Origin: Bacteroidia bacterium
GTDB taxonomy: Bacteria > Bacteroidota > Bacteroidia > Cytophagales > Cyclobacteriaceae
Assembly: GCA_030425425.1 (NCBI GenBank)
Contig: JAUIAO010000022.1
Span: 1-64,000 of the forward strand
Reading direction: 5' to 3'
Length of the DNA: 64,000 nucleotides
Part shown: one piece after another, positions 26,688 through 35,871 of the stretch
How the letters are laid out: the number at the start of each line of letters is the position of its first letter
Position numbering within the stretch: the stretch's first letter is position 1
Notes under the pieces: generated by a model
Database searches by the model: none
Told to the model about the DNA's origin: nothing
The model's input: only the letters and a program-made list of their open reading frames with translations
Made by a program: the position numbers and the translations under genes

Positions 26688-29075
26688 ATGGTGAAAACCA
26701 TGGAGAAGCCTACATGTTATCACTGCGGTGATAAGTGTGAGGATGAAACCATCTACTTTGATGACAAGGTGTTTTGTTGCTATGGCTGCAAAGCTGTATA
26801 CGAACTACTAGAGTCATCCAATCTCGATAACTACTACGAAAACGAAGAGCTGAAAGCAAAAAAGGTTCAGGACAAGCTGGCCTCTGAGCGTAAATTTAGC
26901 TTTTTGGATCTTCCTGAGGTTACGGAGAAATTACTCAGGTATCATGATGATACTGTCTCAATGGTAAGGTTTTACATTGCGGGAATTCACTGTAGTTCTT
27001 GTATCTATCTTTTAGAACACCTCCCAAAGCTTAATTCAAACATCGTTAGATCTGAAGTCAATTTCGTTAGGAAAGAAATCACCATCACTTTTACAAATGA
27101 GATTACACTCAAGGAAATAGCCGTATTGCTTTCCTCTGTAGGTTATCCACCCACAGTAAATTTGGATAGCCTGGATGATACGAAAAAGAAAGTTTCATCT
27201 GACCGTATAGGGATGAAAATTGCAGTGGCGGGATTTGCTTTTGGCAATAGTATGCTCATTAGCTTACCTGAATATCTGGACGTAGGCTATCAGCTGGATG
27301 ATACATTCAAATCTTTGTTTGGTTGGATTAATATGGTACTGGCTTTCCCTGTGGTCTTTTATGCAGCTCAGGATTATTTCATTAGTTCGTGGAAAGGTCT
27401 TAAGCACAAATACCTCAACATAGATGTGCCCATATCACTTGGGGTTATCACCTTGTTTATCAGGAGTTTGTATGAGATTCTCTGGTCCTTAGGACCTGGT
27501 TATGTGGATTCACTTACAGGTTTGGTATTCTTTCTTTTAGTGGGGAAATGGTATCAGGGTAAAACCTACCAGGCGCTTTCCTTTGATCGTGATTATACCA
27601 GTTATTTTCCCATCACAGTTACCAGGATTACTGCCGGTATAGAAGAAAATGTAATGATCAGAGAGCTACAGGCCGGAGATCAAATAGTGCTACATAACCA
27701 GGAATTGATTCCTGCAGATGGAGTAATCAAGAGTGGAGAAGCCAGGTTGGACTATAGTTTTGTGACCGGAGAAGCAGAACCGGTTTTGAAAAAAGTGGGT
27801 GATAAAGTTTTTGGCGGTGGACGTCAGGTAGGGGGTAATATGACTATCGAACTTGAAAAATCAGTCAACAATAGTGAGCTTACTCAGCTTTGGAATAGTC
27901 AATCATCATCCAGCAAAAACACCACTAAATTTGATGGGCTCATTGATAAAGTCAGCCAATATTTCACAGTGGCCATCATTGTTCTTGCATTGGGCACAGG
28001 TGCTTATTGGTGGTTTGATGATAAGGAAATTGTTTGGGATGCTATTACCGCGGTGTTGATTGTGGCTTGTCCATGTGCATTGGCTTTGGCTATGCCTTTT
28101 GGTCAGGGGCACGGTATGCGAGTATTGGGTAAAAATGGCTTTTACCTTAAAAATGCTCAGGTTATTGAGCAAATCGGAAAGATCAAAAATATGATTTTTG
28201 ACAAAACCGGAACGCTAACTAAAAATGACCCCATGAGCATTTCATTCGTTGGGAAGGAGCTGAGTATTGATTCAAAACAAATCATTAAGACTGCATGTGC
28301 TAATTCAGCCCATCCATTGAGCAAACTGATAGCTTCTTCTTTTGGGGATGAAATAGAGAAACTACCAATTACTACTTTCGACGAAGAGATTGGTAAAGGA
28401 ATCATTTCTGAAATCAACGGTGAAGTCATACGCTTAGGCTCTGCTAGTTTGATAGGAGTAAAGCATGAAGGAGTAATGCATGAATCTCATGTCCATGTGT
28501 CTCTAAAAGGTAATTATCTGGGATATTACCGCATCAAGGCCAGCTATCGTGATGGTATTTTCAATGAACTCGAAGAGCTGGCAGAAGCGTATCAATTACA
28601 CCTGCTTTCTGGAGATAACGACGCGGAAAAAGAGCATTTAAATTCTTATTTTCAGGAATTACACTTCAATCAAAAACCAACTGATAAGCTCCAATATGTA
28701 GATAAAATCAAAGAAAAGACACTGATGATAGGGGATGGTCTCAATGATGCTGGAGCACTGAAAGGTGCTGATGTGGGTATTGCGGTTTGTGAAGATATAC
28801 ATCAGTTTAGTCCGGCCTGTGATGCGCTTCTTCAGGCGGATGCTATGAGTAATCTTCCGAAAATTCTGGAGTTCTCTCGATCAATTATGAAGATCGTGGT
28901 AACGGCACTGGTGATCTCACTCATCTATAACTTAATTGGACTTTCATTTGCTATCACAGGTAATTTGAAACCAGTTATTTCTGCTATTCTGATGCCGATC
29001 AGTTCTGTTACTGTAGTTGGCTTCATCACCCTGGCGGTGAATTTTTTAGGCAATCGAGTCTTTAAATCTCACTAG
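26688..29075 (+). CDS. ccoI: Copper-transporting P1B-ATPase for cbb3 oxidase assembly (CcoI/FixI)
   Basis: A 795-residue P-type ATPase delivering copper for the cbb3 active site. The N-terminus holds the CcoI-type Cys cluster C10-x2-C13-x3-C17 and C30-C31-x2-C34, then an HMA domain with C102-SS-C105. CPC is at 461-463 in the membrane, DKTGT at 505-509 (phosphorylated Asp505), and GDGLNDAGAL near the end. Eight membrane helices are expected. It abuts usp and is far from the ccoNO operon (3.4 kb), but both are under dyads with equal spacing. A second Met at residue 5 is an alternative start. Confidence 0.94.
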   Translation: MVKTMEKPTCYHCGDKCEDETIYFDDKVFCCYGCKAVYELLESSNLDNYYENEELKAKKVQDKLASERKFSFLDLPEVTEKLLRYHDDTVSMVRFYIAGIHCSSCIYLLEHLPKLNSNIVRSEVNFVRKEITITFTNEITLKEIAVLLSSVGYPPTVNLDSLDDTKKKVSSDRIGMKIAVAGFAFGNSMLISLPEYLDVGYQLDDTFKSLFGWINMVLAFPVVFYAAQDYFISSWKGLKHKYLNIDVPISLGVITLFIRSLYEILWSLGPGYVDSLTGLVFFLLVGKWYQGKTYQALSFDRDYTSYFPITVTRITAGIEENVMIRELQAGDQIVLHNQELIPADGVIKSGEARLDYSFVTGEAEPVLKKVGDKVFGGGRQVGGNMTIELEKSVNNSELTQLWNSQSSSSKNTTKFDGLIDKVSQYFTVAIIVLALGTGAYWWFDDKEIVWDAITAVLIVACPCALALAMPFGQGHGMRVLGKNGFYLKNAQVIEQIGKIKNMIFDKTGTLTKNDPMSISFVGKELSIDSKQIIKTACANSAHPLSKLIASSFGDEIEKLPITTFDEEIGKGIISEINGEVIRLGSASLIGVKHEGVMHESHVHVSLKGNYLGYYRIKASYRDGIFNELEELAEAYQLHLLSGDNDAEKEHLNSYFQELHFNQKPTDKLQYVDKIKEKTLMIGDGLNDAGALKGADVGIAVCEDIHQFSPACDALLQADAMSNLPKILEFSRSIMKIVVTALVISLIYNLIGLSFAITGNLKPVISAILMPISSVTVVGFITLAVNFLGNRVFKSH

Positions 29076-29252
29076 ATCGGGTTTATTTACATATAATGCG
29101 CTGAAAGTCAATAAGTTTTAATTCTGCTGAATAGAGAACCAAGTTCTTGATTTAAGTAATTCAAGGGACGTTTTTTTGAATGTTTAATAGTAAAGTGAAA
29201 CATTTCTATTAAAATATATGTACATACATTAAATTTGATGTAAACTTCAAAA

Positions 29253-30134
29253 ATGAAGCGAAAGACATTTATCAAAGCAATAGGAGGGCTTACAGCAATG
29301 ACGACATTAGGAGGATTCAAGCAGGTTACAGATACATTATTGAAAGATAATCAGTTGATGCCTGTATTATTTATGGGACATGGATCTCCAATGAATGGGA
29401 TCGAGGACAATGAGTTTAGTAGATATTGGTCTAAGCTGGCGAAGGAGATTCCTCAGCCAGAGGCGATCCTGTGTGTCTCAGCTCATTGGTTGACGAAGGG
29501 AACTCATGTGACGGCCATGGACTTTCCAAAAACCATTCACGACTTTGGAGGTTTTCCAAGAAAACTGTTTGAGGTGGAATATCCTGCACCGGGCCACCCG
29601 GGTATAGCAACTGAAACTGCGAAGCTGATTCAGACTACCGACGTTGGATTAGATCATGACTGGGGACTGGATCACGGTACATGGACGGTAGTCAGGCATA
29701 TGTATCCTCAGGCTAATATTCCAGTTTTTCAGCTCAGTATTGATTATCACAAACCTGCTGAATATCACTACAACCTGGCTAAAGAATTGGCTGCTTTACG
29801 TAAAAGGAGAGTGCTGATCATTGGCAGTGGAAACATGGTCCATAATCTCAGAATGATTGATTGGAAAAATATGAATACTGACAATTATGGTTACGATTGG
29901 GCGAGGGATCTGAATGAGATATTCAAATCAAAAATTTCTTCACGTGATCACCATGCATTGTTGAGGTACAATGAATTGAGCTCAGCGGCTAAACTAGCCA
30001 TTCCATCTCCAGATCATTATTACCCATTGATTTATACATTAGGTCTTCAAAATGAAAGAGAAGACGTAGAGTTTTTCAACGACAAATGTGTGGCGGGATC
30101 TCTCACTATGACCTCTGTGAGAATTGGTCAGTGA
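29253..30134 (+). CDS. 4,5-DOPA-extradiol-dioxygenase family protein (YgiD-like)
   Basis: A 293-residue LigB-type protein. Metal-site His residues are in FMGHGSPMN, SAHWLTKGTH and LDHGTWTVVRHMYP, with the GSGNMVHNL loop later. A hydrophobic N-terminus of the form KRKTFIKAIGGLTAM could be an export signal, which is atypical of the cytosolic YgiD enzymes. It would open an aromatic diol ring using Fe or Zn. It stands alone; its stop abuts that of the convergent gene at 30135. The native substrate is unknown. Confidence 0.85.
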   Translation: MKRKTFIKAIGGLTAMTTLGGFKQVTDTLLKDNQLMPVLFMGHGSPMNGIEDNEFSRYWSKLAKEIPQPEAILCVSAHWLTKGTHVTAMDFPKTIHDFGGFPRKLFEVEYPAPGHPGIATETAKLIQTTDVGLDHDWGLDHGTWTVVRHMYPQANIPVFQLSIDYHKPAEYHYNLAKELAALRKRRVLIIGSGNMVHNLRMIDWKNMNTDNYGYDWARDLNEIFKSKISSRDHHALLRYNELSSAAKLAIPSPDHYYPLIYTLGLQNEREDVEFFNDKCVAGSLTMTSVRIGQ

Positions 30135-31127
30135 TTATTTTGAGAGTTTTTTAACCACTTTTTCTATACACCATTCATAACTCTTCTTATTCTTGAGATA
30201 TTTTGGAATATACTTGTTGAGCACCTTGTTGTGCCCTGCTTCAATTTCATTTCTGGTAAGAAATGTTTCATAATTCTCTATCCCAGCAGTTTCTAATAAT
30301 TGCTTGGTGATATATCCGGTAATGAAATATTGAAATTCAACCCACAATATAGAGTAACTCAATTCCAGATCTTGGGTTTGTTCAAGAAGGTATTCATTCA
30401 CCTGACTCTTATTCAATTCTTTGACATTCATCAAGGAATTCAAATACAGAGTTTCTACCCAGTTTCCTTGTGGTTGATAGATCGGCTGTGAGCCTATGAT
30501 TATTCGAAATGGGTCTTTAGTTATGTAAGTTTTTTCCATAGAATTCAATGGAGATAAATTCCCCAAATAACAGATGTCAACCCTGATTTTACCATCTTTC
30601 CATTCCCTTTTAAATGCATTCGAAAGTCGGTCAAACATCTCATTTTCAGTGGTTTGTATGTTTATTAAATTTTCGTTCAGTGTGTTGGTTATGTTTTCCA
30701 GATGTTCTTCCCAGAAGTAGGTTCTGTAGATCAGTGAAACCTGCACAAGCTGAAAACTAATGACTCTGAATTTTGAGGGTATGCCGGTGAGTGATAATTG
30801 GCTTTCTTGTATCAACCACTTTTCAAATTCATTTAAATATGGATCAGTGGGTAAGTCTTTTCCAATCACACTGTCTTTATAAAACTGAATCACATTGTTG
30901 AGGCGTTTTTTTTCATACTCACCCAGTTTATCTTTCACTTCAGTGGGTATCAAAGTAGAGTCAGTGCTCACATTCACTAGCGCTTCATTATACAAGAAGT
31001 GATGGAGGTTTATCCAATAATGGCCATAAAAAGCATATTTATTCGTCTCGTTTAGGAGACCGTTTTCTGATTGTGATTTTGCCAGGAAAAATGAACATAG
31101 GATAACTAAAAACAATATTTTTCTCAT
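30135..31127 (-). CDS. Secreted hypothetical protein
   Basis: A 330-residue exported protein with a signal peptide (MRKILFLVILCSFFLAKS, cleavage near residue 18). The rest is alpha-helical and rich in aromatic residues; no HExxH or other metal motif is obvious, although a late ETFLTRNEIEAGHNKVL segment recalls peptidase-like proteins only loosely. I do not recognise a family. Convergent and directly adjacent to the dioxygenase gene. Confidence 0.6.
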   Translation of the reverse strand: MRKILFLVILCSFFLAKSQSENGLLNETNKYAFYGHYWINLHHFLYNEALVNVSTDSTLIPTEVKDKLGEYEKKRLNNVIQFYKDSVIGKDLPTDPYLNEFEKWLIQESQLSLTGIPSKFRVISFQLVQVSLIYRTYFWEEHLENITNTLNENLINIQTTENEMFDRLSNAFKREWKDGKIRVDICYLGNLSPLNSMEKTYITKDPFRIIIGSQPIYQPQGNWVETLYLNSLMNVKELNKSQVNEYLLEQTQDLELSYSILWVEFQYFITGYITKQLLETAGIENYETFLTRNEIEAGHNKVLNKYIPKYLKNKKSYEWCIEKVVKKLSK

Positions 31128-31285
31128 CTACATAATATTTCTGAAAGGTAAAACTAAACATCAAATTCGAGCTCCGTAATTGGCGTCAGTATTTTTACGG
31201 AAAGTGGCATTGAGTATTGTCCGAAGAAAAGAATACGAATTTTATATGAAAGCAGGGAATAGGTTCCGTATCTAATTTTGGTTTT

Positions 31286-31870
31286 ATGAAAATTTCAAAA
31301 GCAATAACCATTATCCTATTTTCGACCTTTTCTTATTCAGCTATAGGCCAGGATCCTGAAGGCAATGTCGTAGAAGATGTATATGATGAATTGACTGAAG
31401 AATGGCAGAGTTATTCTGATGAAATAAAGCATTATAGGGGGCTAAGTGAGTTCTGCTCAAACGCGGAGTTTAGAGATCGTGTTTTTCTGGTACTGAAAAA
31501 ACTTCATCATTACGATTCACTCGTTCTAGACATCATCAATGACCCATTATATACTTTAGAAATCGATCCAAAAGAGTACAGACAGACATTAAATGAAATC
31601 TATGATTTGGAGACCAGGTATAGTGTAAAAGCCTTTTCCGTTTTCTTGCGCGAAAGCTGTCACAAACGAAAGGATTTGGAAAAAGAAAAAGATCAACTTT
31701 CCAATGGTATTGGTATGTACTCCTATGATGGTCAGATACTCATGCTGGAAACCGATCTTGGTAAATATCTTAAACACCTGGATAAAAAATTCATAAGTAT
31801 GAGAGACCATCTTCATCAGATTCACCCTGACCAGCTAAAGCAAATAGTCGACCTAGTTTATAATGATTAG
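31286..31870 (+). CDS. Secreted hypothetical helical protein
   Basis: A 194-residue exported protein with a signal peptide ending at AIGQ (about residue 22). The mature part is charged and helical with two Cys (SEFCSNAEF and RESCHKRK) that might form a disulfide in the periplasm. No family recognised. It is divergent from the previous unknown gene over 158 bp and is followed by the long regulatory gap before ccoS. Confidence 0.6.
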   Translation: MKISKAITIILFSTFSYSAIGQDPEGNVVEDVYDELTEEWQSYSDEIKHYRGLSEFCSNAEFRDRVFLVLKKLHHYDSLVLDIINDPLYTLEIDPKEYRQTLNEIYDLETRYSVKAFSVFLRESCHKRKDLEKEKDQLSNGIGMYSYDGQILMLETDLGKYLKHLDKKFISMRDHLHQIHPDQLKQIVDLVYND

Positions 31871-32434
31871 ATTCTACTTATTGCCTGACCTCCTTGGACG
31901 ACATTCTGATTGCAATGCAAACTCCATCAACTCACTGGATGGACCTGCCTCGAAGTAGTTTATTGCACAGTTACATTTTTATCGATCAGCTGTGTGGATA
32001 ATATTCATCAGCTCTGTAACATTTGTTACGTTGGCAGGTGAGAATATGTAGCTCGTGTTTGATACTCATTTCAGGTTCTTACCTCTTTCTGATTTTTAGT
32101 TTTATTGATGAGAATTTTCTTGAATAAATGTATTCAATAACCATTGAATTATTTTCATATTATCAATTATTAATTTAATATAAGTGTTTGATATTCAGTA
32201 TTTTGTAGAAGTGGGCTTGAAAGGCATAGCAGAGTACATAGCGACTTGTTTTAAATATCATTTCATTTACCGGAATAATTTTTAAATTGAGGGTAGTTTG
32301 TTTCTCATGTATATGAGCATATATCACCGCTCCGGTATTTTGCAAACGATTACCACTGATTAAAATCAGCTTTTTTTTTGAAACCTCTCATAAAAATCGC
32401 CTGATGATCCACCTAATCTTGCTAACTGTATAAT
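31871..32434. other. 564-bp non-coding region upstream of ccoS
   Basis: No gene is seen. It contains three 14-base dyads with 5-4-5 geometry: GTAAC-ATTT-GTTAC (32016-32029), CTCAT-GTAT-ATGAG (32304-32317) and CTGAT-TAAA-ATCAG (32356-32369). A perfect DnaA-box 9-mer on the - strand lies at 31993-32001. The middle part is very AT-rich. The last dyad belongs to the ccoS promoter; the others are unassigned. Confidence 0.6.
32356..32421 (+). promoter_or_regulatory. FNR/FixK-like promoter of the cbb3 operon
   Basis: CTGATTAAAATCAG (32356-32369) is a perfect dyad with the TGAT-N4-ATCA core. The -7-like element TAATCTTG (32414-32421) differs from TAnnTTTG at one base. The distance from dyad centre to element end is 58.5 bp, the same as at yceI and usp. 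The leader before the ccoS ATG would be only about 7 nt. Confidence 0.6.
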
Positions 32435-32626
32435 ATGAGTGTAATAGTTTTATTAATCGGATTCAGTCTTACTACAGCCACAGGGTTTCTTATTGCGTTT
32501 CTCTGGGCTTCAAAATCAGGTCAATTTGACGATGATTACACTCCATCTGTGAGAATATTATTTGATGACGAACAAAAACAATCTATCAATGGAAGCAACC
32601 CTAGATCAAAAACAGGGGACTACTAA
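32435..32626 (+). CDS. ccoS: cbb3-type oxidase assembly protein CcoS
   Basis: A 63-residue protein with one N-terminal membrane helix (about 2-27) holding the CcoS pattern (VIVLLIGFSLTTATGFLIAF then WASKSGQFDD), and a short cytosolic tail. CcoS is needed for cofactor insertion into CcoN. It is the first gene of the cbb3 operon and its 3' end overlaps ccoNO by 38 bases in another frame, a layout that implies coupled translation. Usual CcoS genes follow ccoI; here it is placed at the oxidase instead. Confidence 0.87.
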   Translation: MSVIVLLIGFSLTTATGFLIAFLWASKSGQFDDDYTPSVRILFDDEQKQSINGSNPRSKTGDY

Positions 32627-34757
32627 AGCAGTAGAAACGTTCTATTATGACAATGCGATCGTTCGTAATTTTCTAATTGCGTCGGTCATATTTGGTATAA
32701 TTGGAATGACAGTAGGTCTCCTCGCTGCAATGCAGTTTTTCTGGCCAGAGTTAAGCTTTGGCTTACAGTACACTACCTTCGGACGAATCAGGCCACTGCA
32801 CACCAATGCAGTGATTTTTGCATTTGTAGGTAATGGAATCTTTGCGGGAGTGTATTATTCACTTCAGAGATTATGTAAAACCAGAATGTTCAGTGATTTC
32901 CTGAGCAAAATCCACTTTTGGGGCTGGCAATTGATCATACTCTCAGCCGCTATCACTTTGCCACTGGGTATCACATCTAGTAAAGAATATGCTGAGCTAG
33001 AGTGGCCTATCGATATCGCTATCGCATTGATTTGGGTAGTATTTGGTATCAACATGATGGCAACCATTATTAAGCGTAGAGAAAGACACATTTACGTTGC
33101 TATATGGTTCTATATAGCCACTTTCGTCACTGTAGCGATGCTTCACATTGTGAACAACATTGAGCTGCCAGTTACATTATTTAAAAGTTACTCTGTATAT
33201 GCTGGTGTTCAGGATGCTCTGATTCAGTGGTGGTATGGACACAATGCTGTTGCATTCTTCCTGACTACTCCATATCTGGGATTAATGTATTATTTCGTTC
33301 CTAAAGCTGCGAACAGACCTGTATATTCCTATAGGTTGTCAATTGTGCACTTCTGGGCATTGATTTTTATCTATATCTGGGCTGGACCTCACCACTTACT
33401 TTATAACGCACTCCCTGACTGGGCACAATCCTTAGGTACAGTATTCTCTGTGATGTTGATTGCACCATCTTGGGGTGGTATGCTGAATGGTCTATTGACA
33501 CTTCGAGGTGCATGGGACCGAGTGAGAGAAGATCCTATTTTGAAATTCATGGTAGTAGCAGTAACTGCTTACGGAATGTCTACTTTCGAAGGGCCAATGC
33601 TTTCTTTGAAAAACTTCAATGCTGTAACGCACTTTACTGACTGGATCGTAGCACACGTTCACGTAGGTGGTCTTGGATGGAATGGATTTCTGACATTTGC
33701 TATGCTCTACTACCTGGTACCTAGAATGTGGGGAACCAAACTTTACTCAAAGAAATTAGCCAATACACACTTCTGGATTGGTACTTTAGGTATCATATTC
33801 TATGTGATGCCACTTTACTGGGCTGGTTTGACTCAGAGTTTAATGTGGAAACAATTCACTCCGGAAGGAACATTGGTATACAGTAACTTCCTGGAAACAG
33901 TTACTCAGATCTTACCAATGTACATGCTGAGAGCATTAGGTGGTACACTTTATCTTGCAGGTGTAATTGTAATGGTGGTCAACCTCGTTAAAACTGCAAA
34001 ATCTGGTAAGTTCATTCCTGAAGTAAAAGCAGAAGCTGCTCCGTTGAGCAAAGGATACCAGTCACCTAAGAGTGATGGATGGCACAGAAGAATCTTCGAA
34101 TGGAGACCTGTTAATATGTTGATTTGGTCCTTAGTGGCAGTAGCAATTGGTGGTGCTGTAGAGATCATTCCTACATTCCTCGTGGAGTCAAACGTACCTA
34201 CAATTGCCAGTGTAAAACCATATACTCCTCTTGAGTTAGAGGGTCGTGATATCTATATCCGAGAAGGATGTTATACATGTCACTCTCAGATGATCAGACC
34301 ATTCAGATCAGAAACTGAAAGATATGGTGAATACGCTAAAGCTGGTGAGTTTGTTTATGATCATCCATTCCAGTGGGGATCTAAGCGAACTGGTCCAGAC
34401 TTACTGCGAATTGGTGGTAAATACCCACATAGTTGGCATTACTATCACATGCTGGACCCTCGCAGTATGTCTCCTGGTTCTATCATGCCTCCATACCCAT
34501 GGTTGTTTGAGCAGGATTGGGACAAAGAAACACTTCCAGCCAAGATTAGCGCTATGCAGACGCTGGGTGTTCCTTATGAAGATGGATATGAGAATGATGC
34601 TTTGGGAGATGCCGAATCTCAGGCAATGAAAATTGCTTCAGAGCTTAAGTCTCAGGATATCACCGTTTCTTCAGATAAAGAGATCGTAGCCTTGATCGCA
34701 TATCTGCAGAGAATGGGAACAGATATCAGTAAAGTAGACGGTGTAGCTGAAAATTAA
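32589..34757 (+). CDS. ccoNO: Fused cbb3 oxidase subunits I and II (CcoN-CcoO)
   Basis: A 722-residue fusion. The N-terminal part (about 1-480) is the 12-helix haem-copper oxidase subunit CcoN, with haem and CuB His residues in HTNAVIFAF, WWYGHNAV, GPHHLLYNALPDW and HFTDWIVAHVHVGGLGWNG. A linking helix near 505-525 leads to CcoO with one c-type haem site CYTCH at 561-565 and RPFRSETERYGEYAKAGE after it. It reduces oxygen at high affinity in the inner membrane. I chose the ATG at 32589 because it begins the conserved region; an in-frame ATG at 32562 lies inside ccoS. The CcoN-CcoO fusion is typical of Bacteroidota. Confidence 0.95.
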   Translation: MEATLDQKQGTTKAVETFYYDNAIVRNFLIASVIFGIIGMTVGLLAAMQFFWPELSFGLQYTTFGRIRPLHTNAVIFAFVGNGIFAGVYYSLQRLCKTRMFSDFLSKIHFWGWQLIILSAAITLPLGITSSKEYAELEWPIDIAIALIWVVFGINMMATIIKRRERHIYVAIWFYIATFVTVAMLHIVNNIELPVTLFKSYSVYAGVQDALIQWWYGHNAVAFFLTTPYLGLMYYFVPKAANRPVYSYRLSIVHFWALIFIYIWAGPHHLLYNALPDWAQSLGTVFSVMLIAPSWGGMLNGLLTLRGAWDRVREDPILKFMVVAVTAYGMSTFEGPMLSLKNFNAVTHFTDWIVAHVHVGGLGWNGFLTFAMLYYLVPRMWGTKLYSKKLANTHFWIGTLGIIFYVMPLYWAGLTQSLMWKQFTPEGTLVYSNFLETVTQILPMYMLRALGGTLYLAGVIVMVVNLVKTAKSGKFIPEVKAEAAPLSKGYQSPKSDGWHRRIFEWRPVNMLIWSLVAVAIGGAVEIIPTFLVESNVPTIASVKPYTPLELEGRDIYIREGCYTCHSQMIRPFRSETERYGEYAKAGEFVYDHPFQWGSKRTGPDLLRIGGKYPHSWHYYHMLDPRSMSPGSIMPPYPWLFEQDWDKETLPAKISAMQTLGVPYEDGYENDALGDAESQAMKIASELKSQDITVSSDKEIVALIAYLQRMGTDISKVDGVAEN

Positions 34758-34760
34758 ATC

Positions 34761-34952
34761 ATGCTAAAATTTATAAAACATCATATGGACAGTATCGCGG
34801 GAATAGAAATATTCCCGCTGATCTCCCTAATCATATTCTTTGTGTTCTTTATCGGCCTCATTATCTATGTTTGGAAAGCTGACAAAGAACGATTTCAAAA
34901 AATTTCTAGACTTCCTCTAGACTTAAATGAAGACGACAATGAGCAAGCTTAA
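34761..34952 (+). CDS. ccoQ: CcoQ/FixQ-like small membrane subunit
   Basis: A 63-residue protein with one membrane helix (about 15-40) and a charged cytosolic tail, in the position of CcoQ between ccoNO and ccoP. Starts three bases after the ccoNO stop and overlaps the ccoP start by 26 bases. CcoQ stabilises the oxidase against oxygen in other bacteria. Assignment rests on size, topology and position, as the family is poorly conserved. Confidence 0.75.
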   Translation: MLKFIKHHMDSIAGIEIFPLISLIIFFVFFIGLIIYVWKADKERFQKISRLPLDLNEDDNEQA

Positions 34953-35871
34953 ATATATTTTTATGGTACTGGCAGGGATGGGGCTCCCGCTTGTTACCCA
35001 GGCGCAAGACGCAAGTGATGCCTCGTTTTATGAGCAGAATCAGCTCGAAATTGTATTGGGTATTGCAGTGCTTACAGTAGTGGTAGCATTAGTGGCTTTG
35101 ATCACGGCACTTTACGCTATTAACACAATCCTTAATGTGAAGAATGCTGCTGAGGCAGAAGCTGAAGGTAGAGAGCCACTTGGTTTTTGGGCTAATTTCT
35201 GGGATAGATTTAATAGTGCAGTGCCATTAGAAGAAGAGGAAACCGTAATGACCGATCATGCATACGATGGTATTCGTGAATTGGACAATAGACTCCCGCC
35301 TTGGTGGTTGTATGGTTTTTATTTCACCATCTTATTTGGAGTGGGATATTTGATTTATTTTCATGTGACTGGCGCAGGAGACCTGTCTGCTGCAGAATAT
35401 GATAAGGAAATGGCCAGAGCTGAAGAAGAAGTACAGGCATATCTGGCATCTCAGGGTGGTTTGATAGACGAAAGTTCCGTGGAATTGCTGACTGCCGATG
35501 CTGAGATAGCAGCTGGGAAAGAGATTTTCATGGCCAATTGTGCTGCATGTCACGGAATGAATGGTGAAGGTACTGTAGGTCCAAACCTTACGGATAAATA
35601 CTGGATTCACGGTGGTGACATCAAGTCTATATTCAAAACAATCAAATACGGAGTGCCGGCAAAAGGGATGATTCCATGGGAGTCGCAGCTAGGACCATCT
35701 GACATGCAGAAGGTAGCAAGCTACATTTATACCTTAGAAGGTACCAACCCTCCAAACCCTAAAGATCCACAAGGTGATCTTTTCGAAAGAGAAGGAGCTT
35801 CAACTGACTCTACGGAGGCTGCAGCTGAAGATACAACAGAAGTAAAAGTAGTGCTTGAGGCTGGAATGTAA
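34927..35871 (+). CDS. ccoP: cbb3 oxidase subunit III (CcoP), single-haem form
   Basis: A 314-residue protein. An N-terminal hydrophobic segment (about 8-26) and a second helix (about 38-63) precede the FixP_N region YDGIRELDNRLPPWW with its helix at about 130-150. One cytochrome c domain follows with CAACH at 205-209 and the axial Met probably in AKGMIPW. Proteobacterial CcoP has two c haems; only one CxxCH is present here. The tail is acidic and Thr-rich. A second Met four codons in (34939) is an alternative start. Stop and ccoG start overlap by one base (TAATG). Confidence 0.92.
   Translation: MKTTMSKLKYIFMVLAGMGLPLVTQAQDASDASFYEQNQLEIVLGIAVLTVVVALVALITALYAINTILNVKNAAEAEAEGREPLGFWANFWDRFNSAVPLEEEETVMTDHAYDGIRELDNRLPPWWLYGFYFTILFGVGYLIYFHVTGAGDLSAAEYDKEMARAEEEVQAYLASQGGLIDESSVELLTADAEIAAGKEIFMANCAACHGMNGEGTVGPNLTDKYWIHGGDIKSIFKTIKYGVPAKGMIPWESQLGPSDMQKVASYIYTLEGTNPPNPKDPQGDLFEREGASTDSTEAAAEDTTEVKVVLEAGM

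Noticed and set aside
29235-29250. TTGATGTAAACTTCAA upstream of the dioxygenase gene
   Set aside because: The half-sites are separated by eight bases (TTGA-N8-TCAA), not the FNR geometry, and no -7 element fits between it and the start.
31993-32001. Perfect DnaA box on the - strand upstream of ccoS
   Set aside because: A single 9-mer match is expected by chance at about this frequency, and no replication gene is adjacent.
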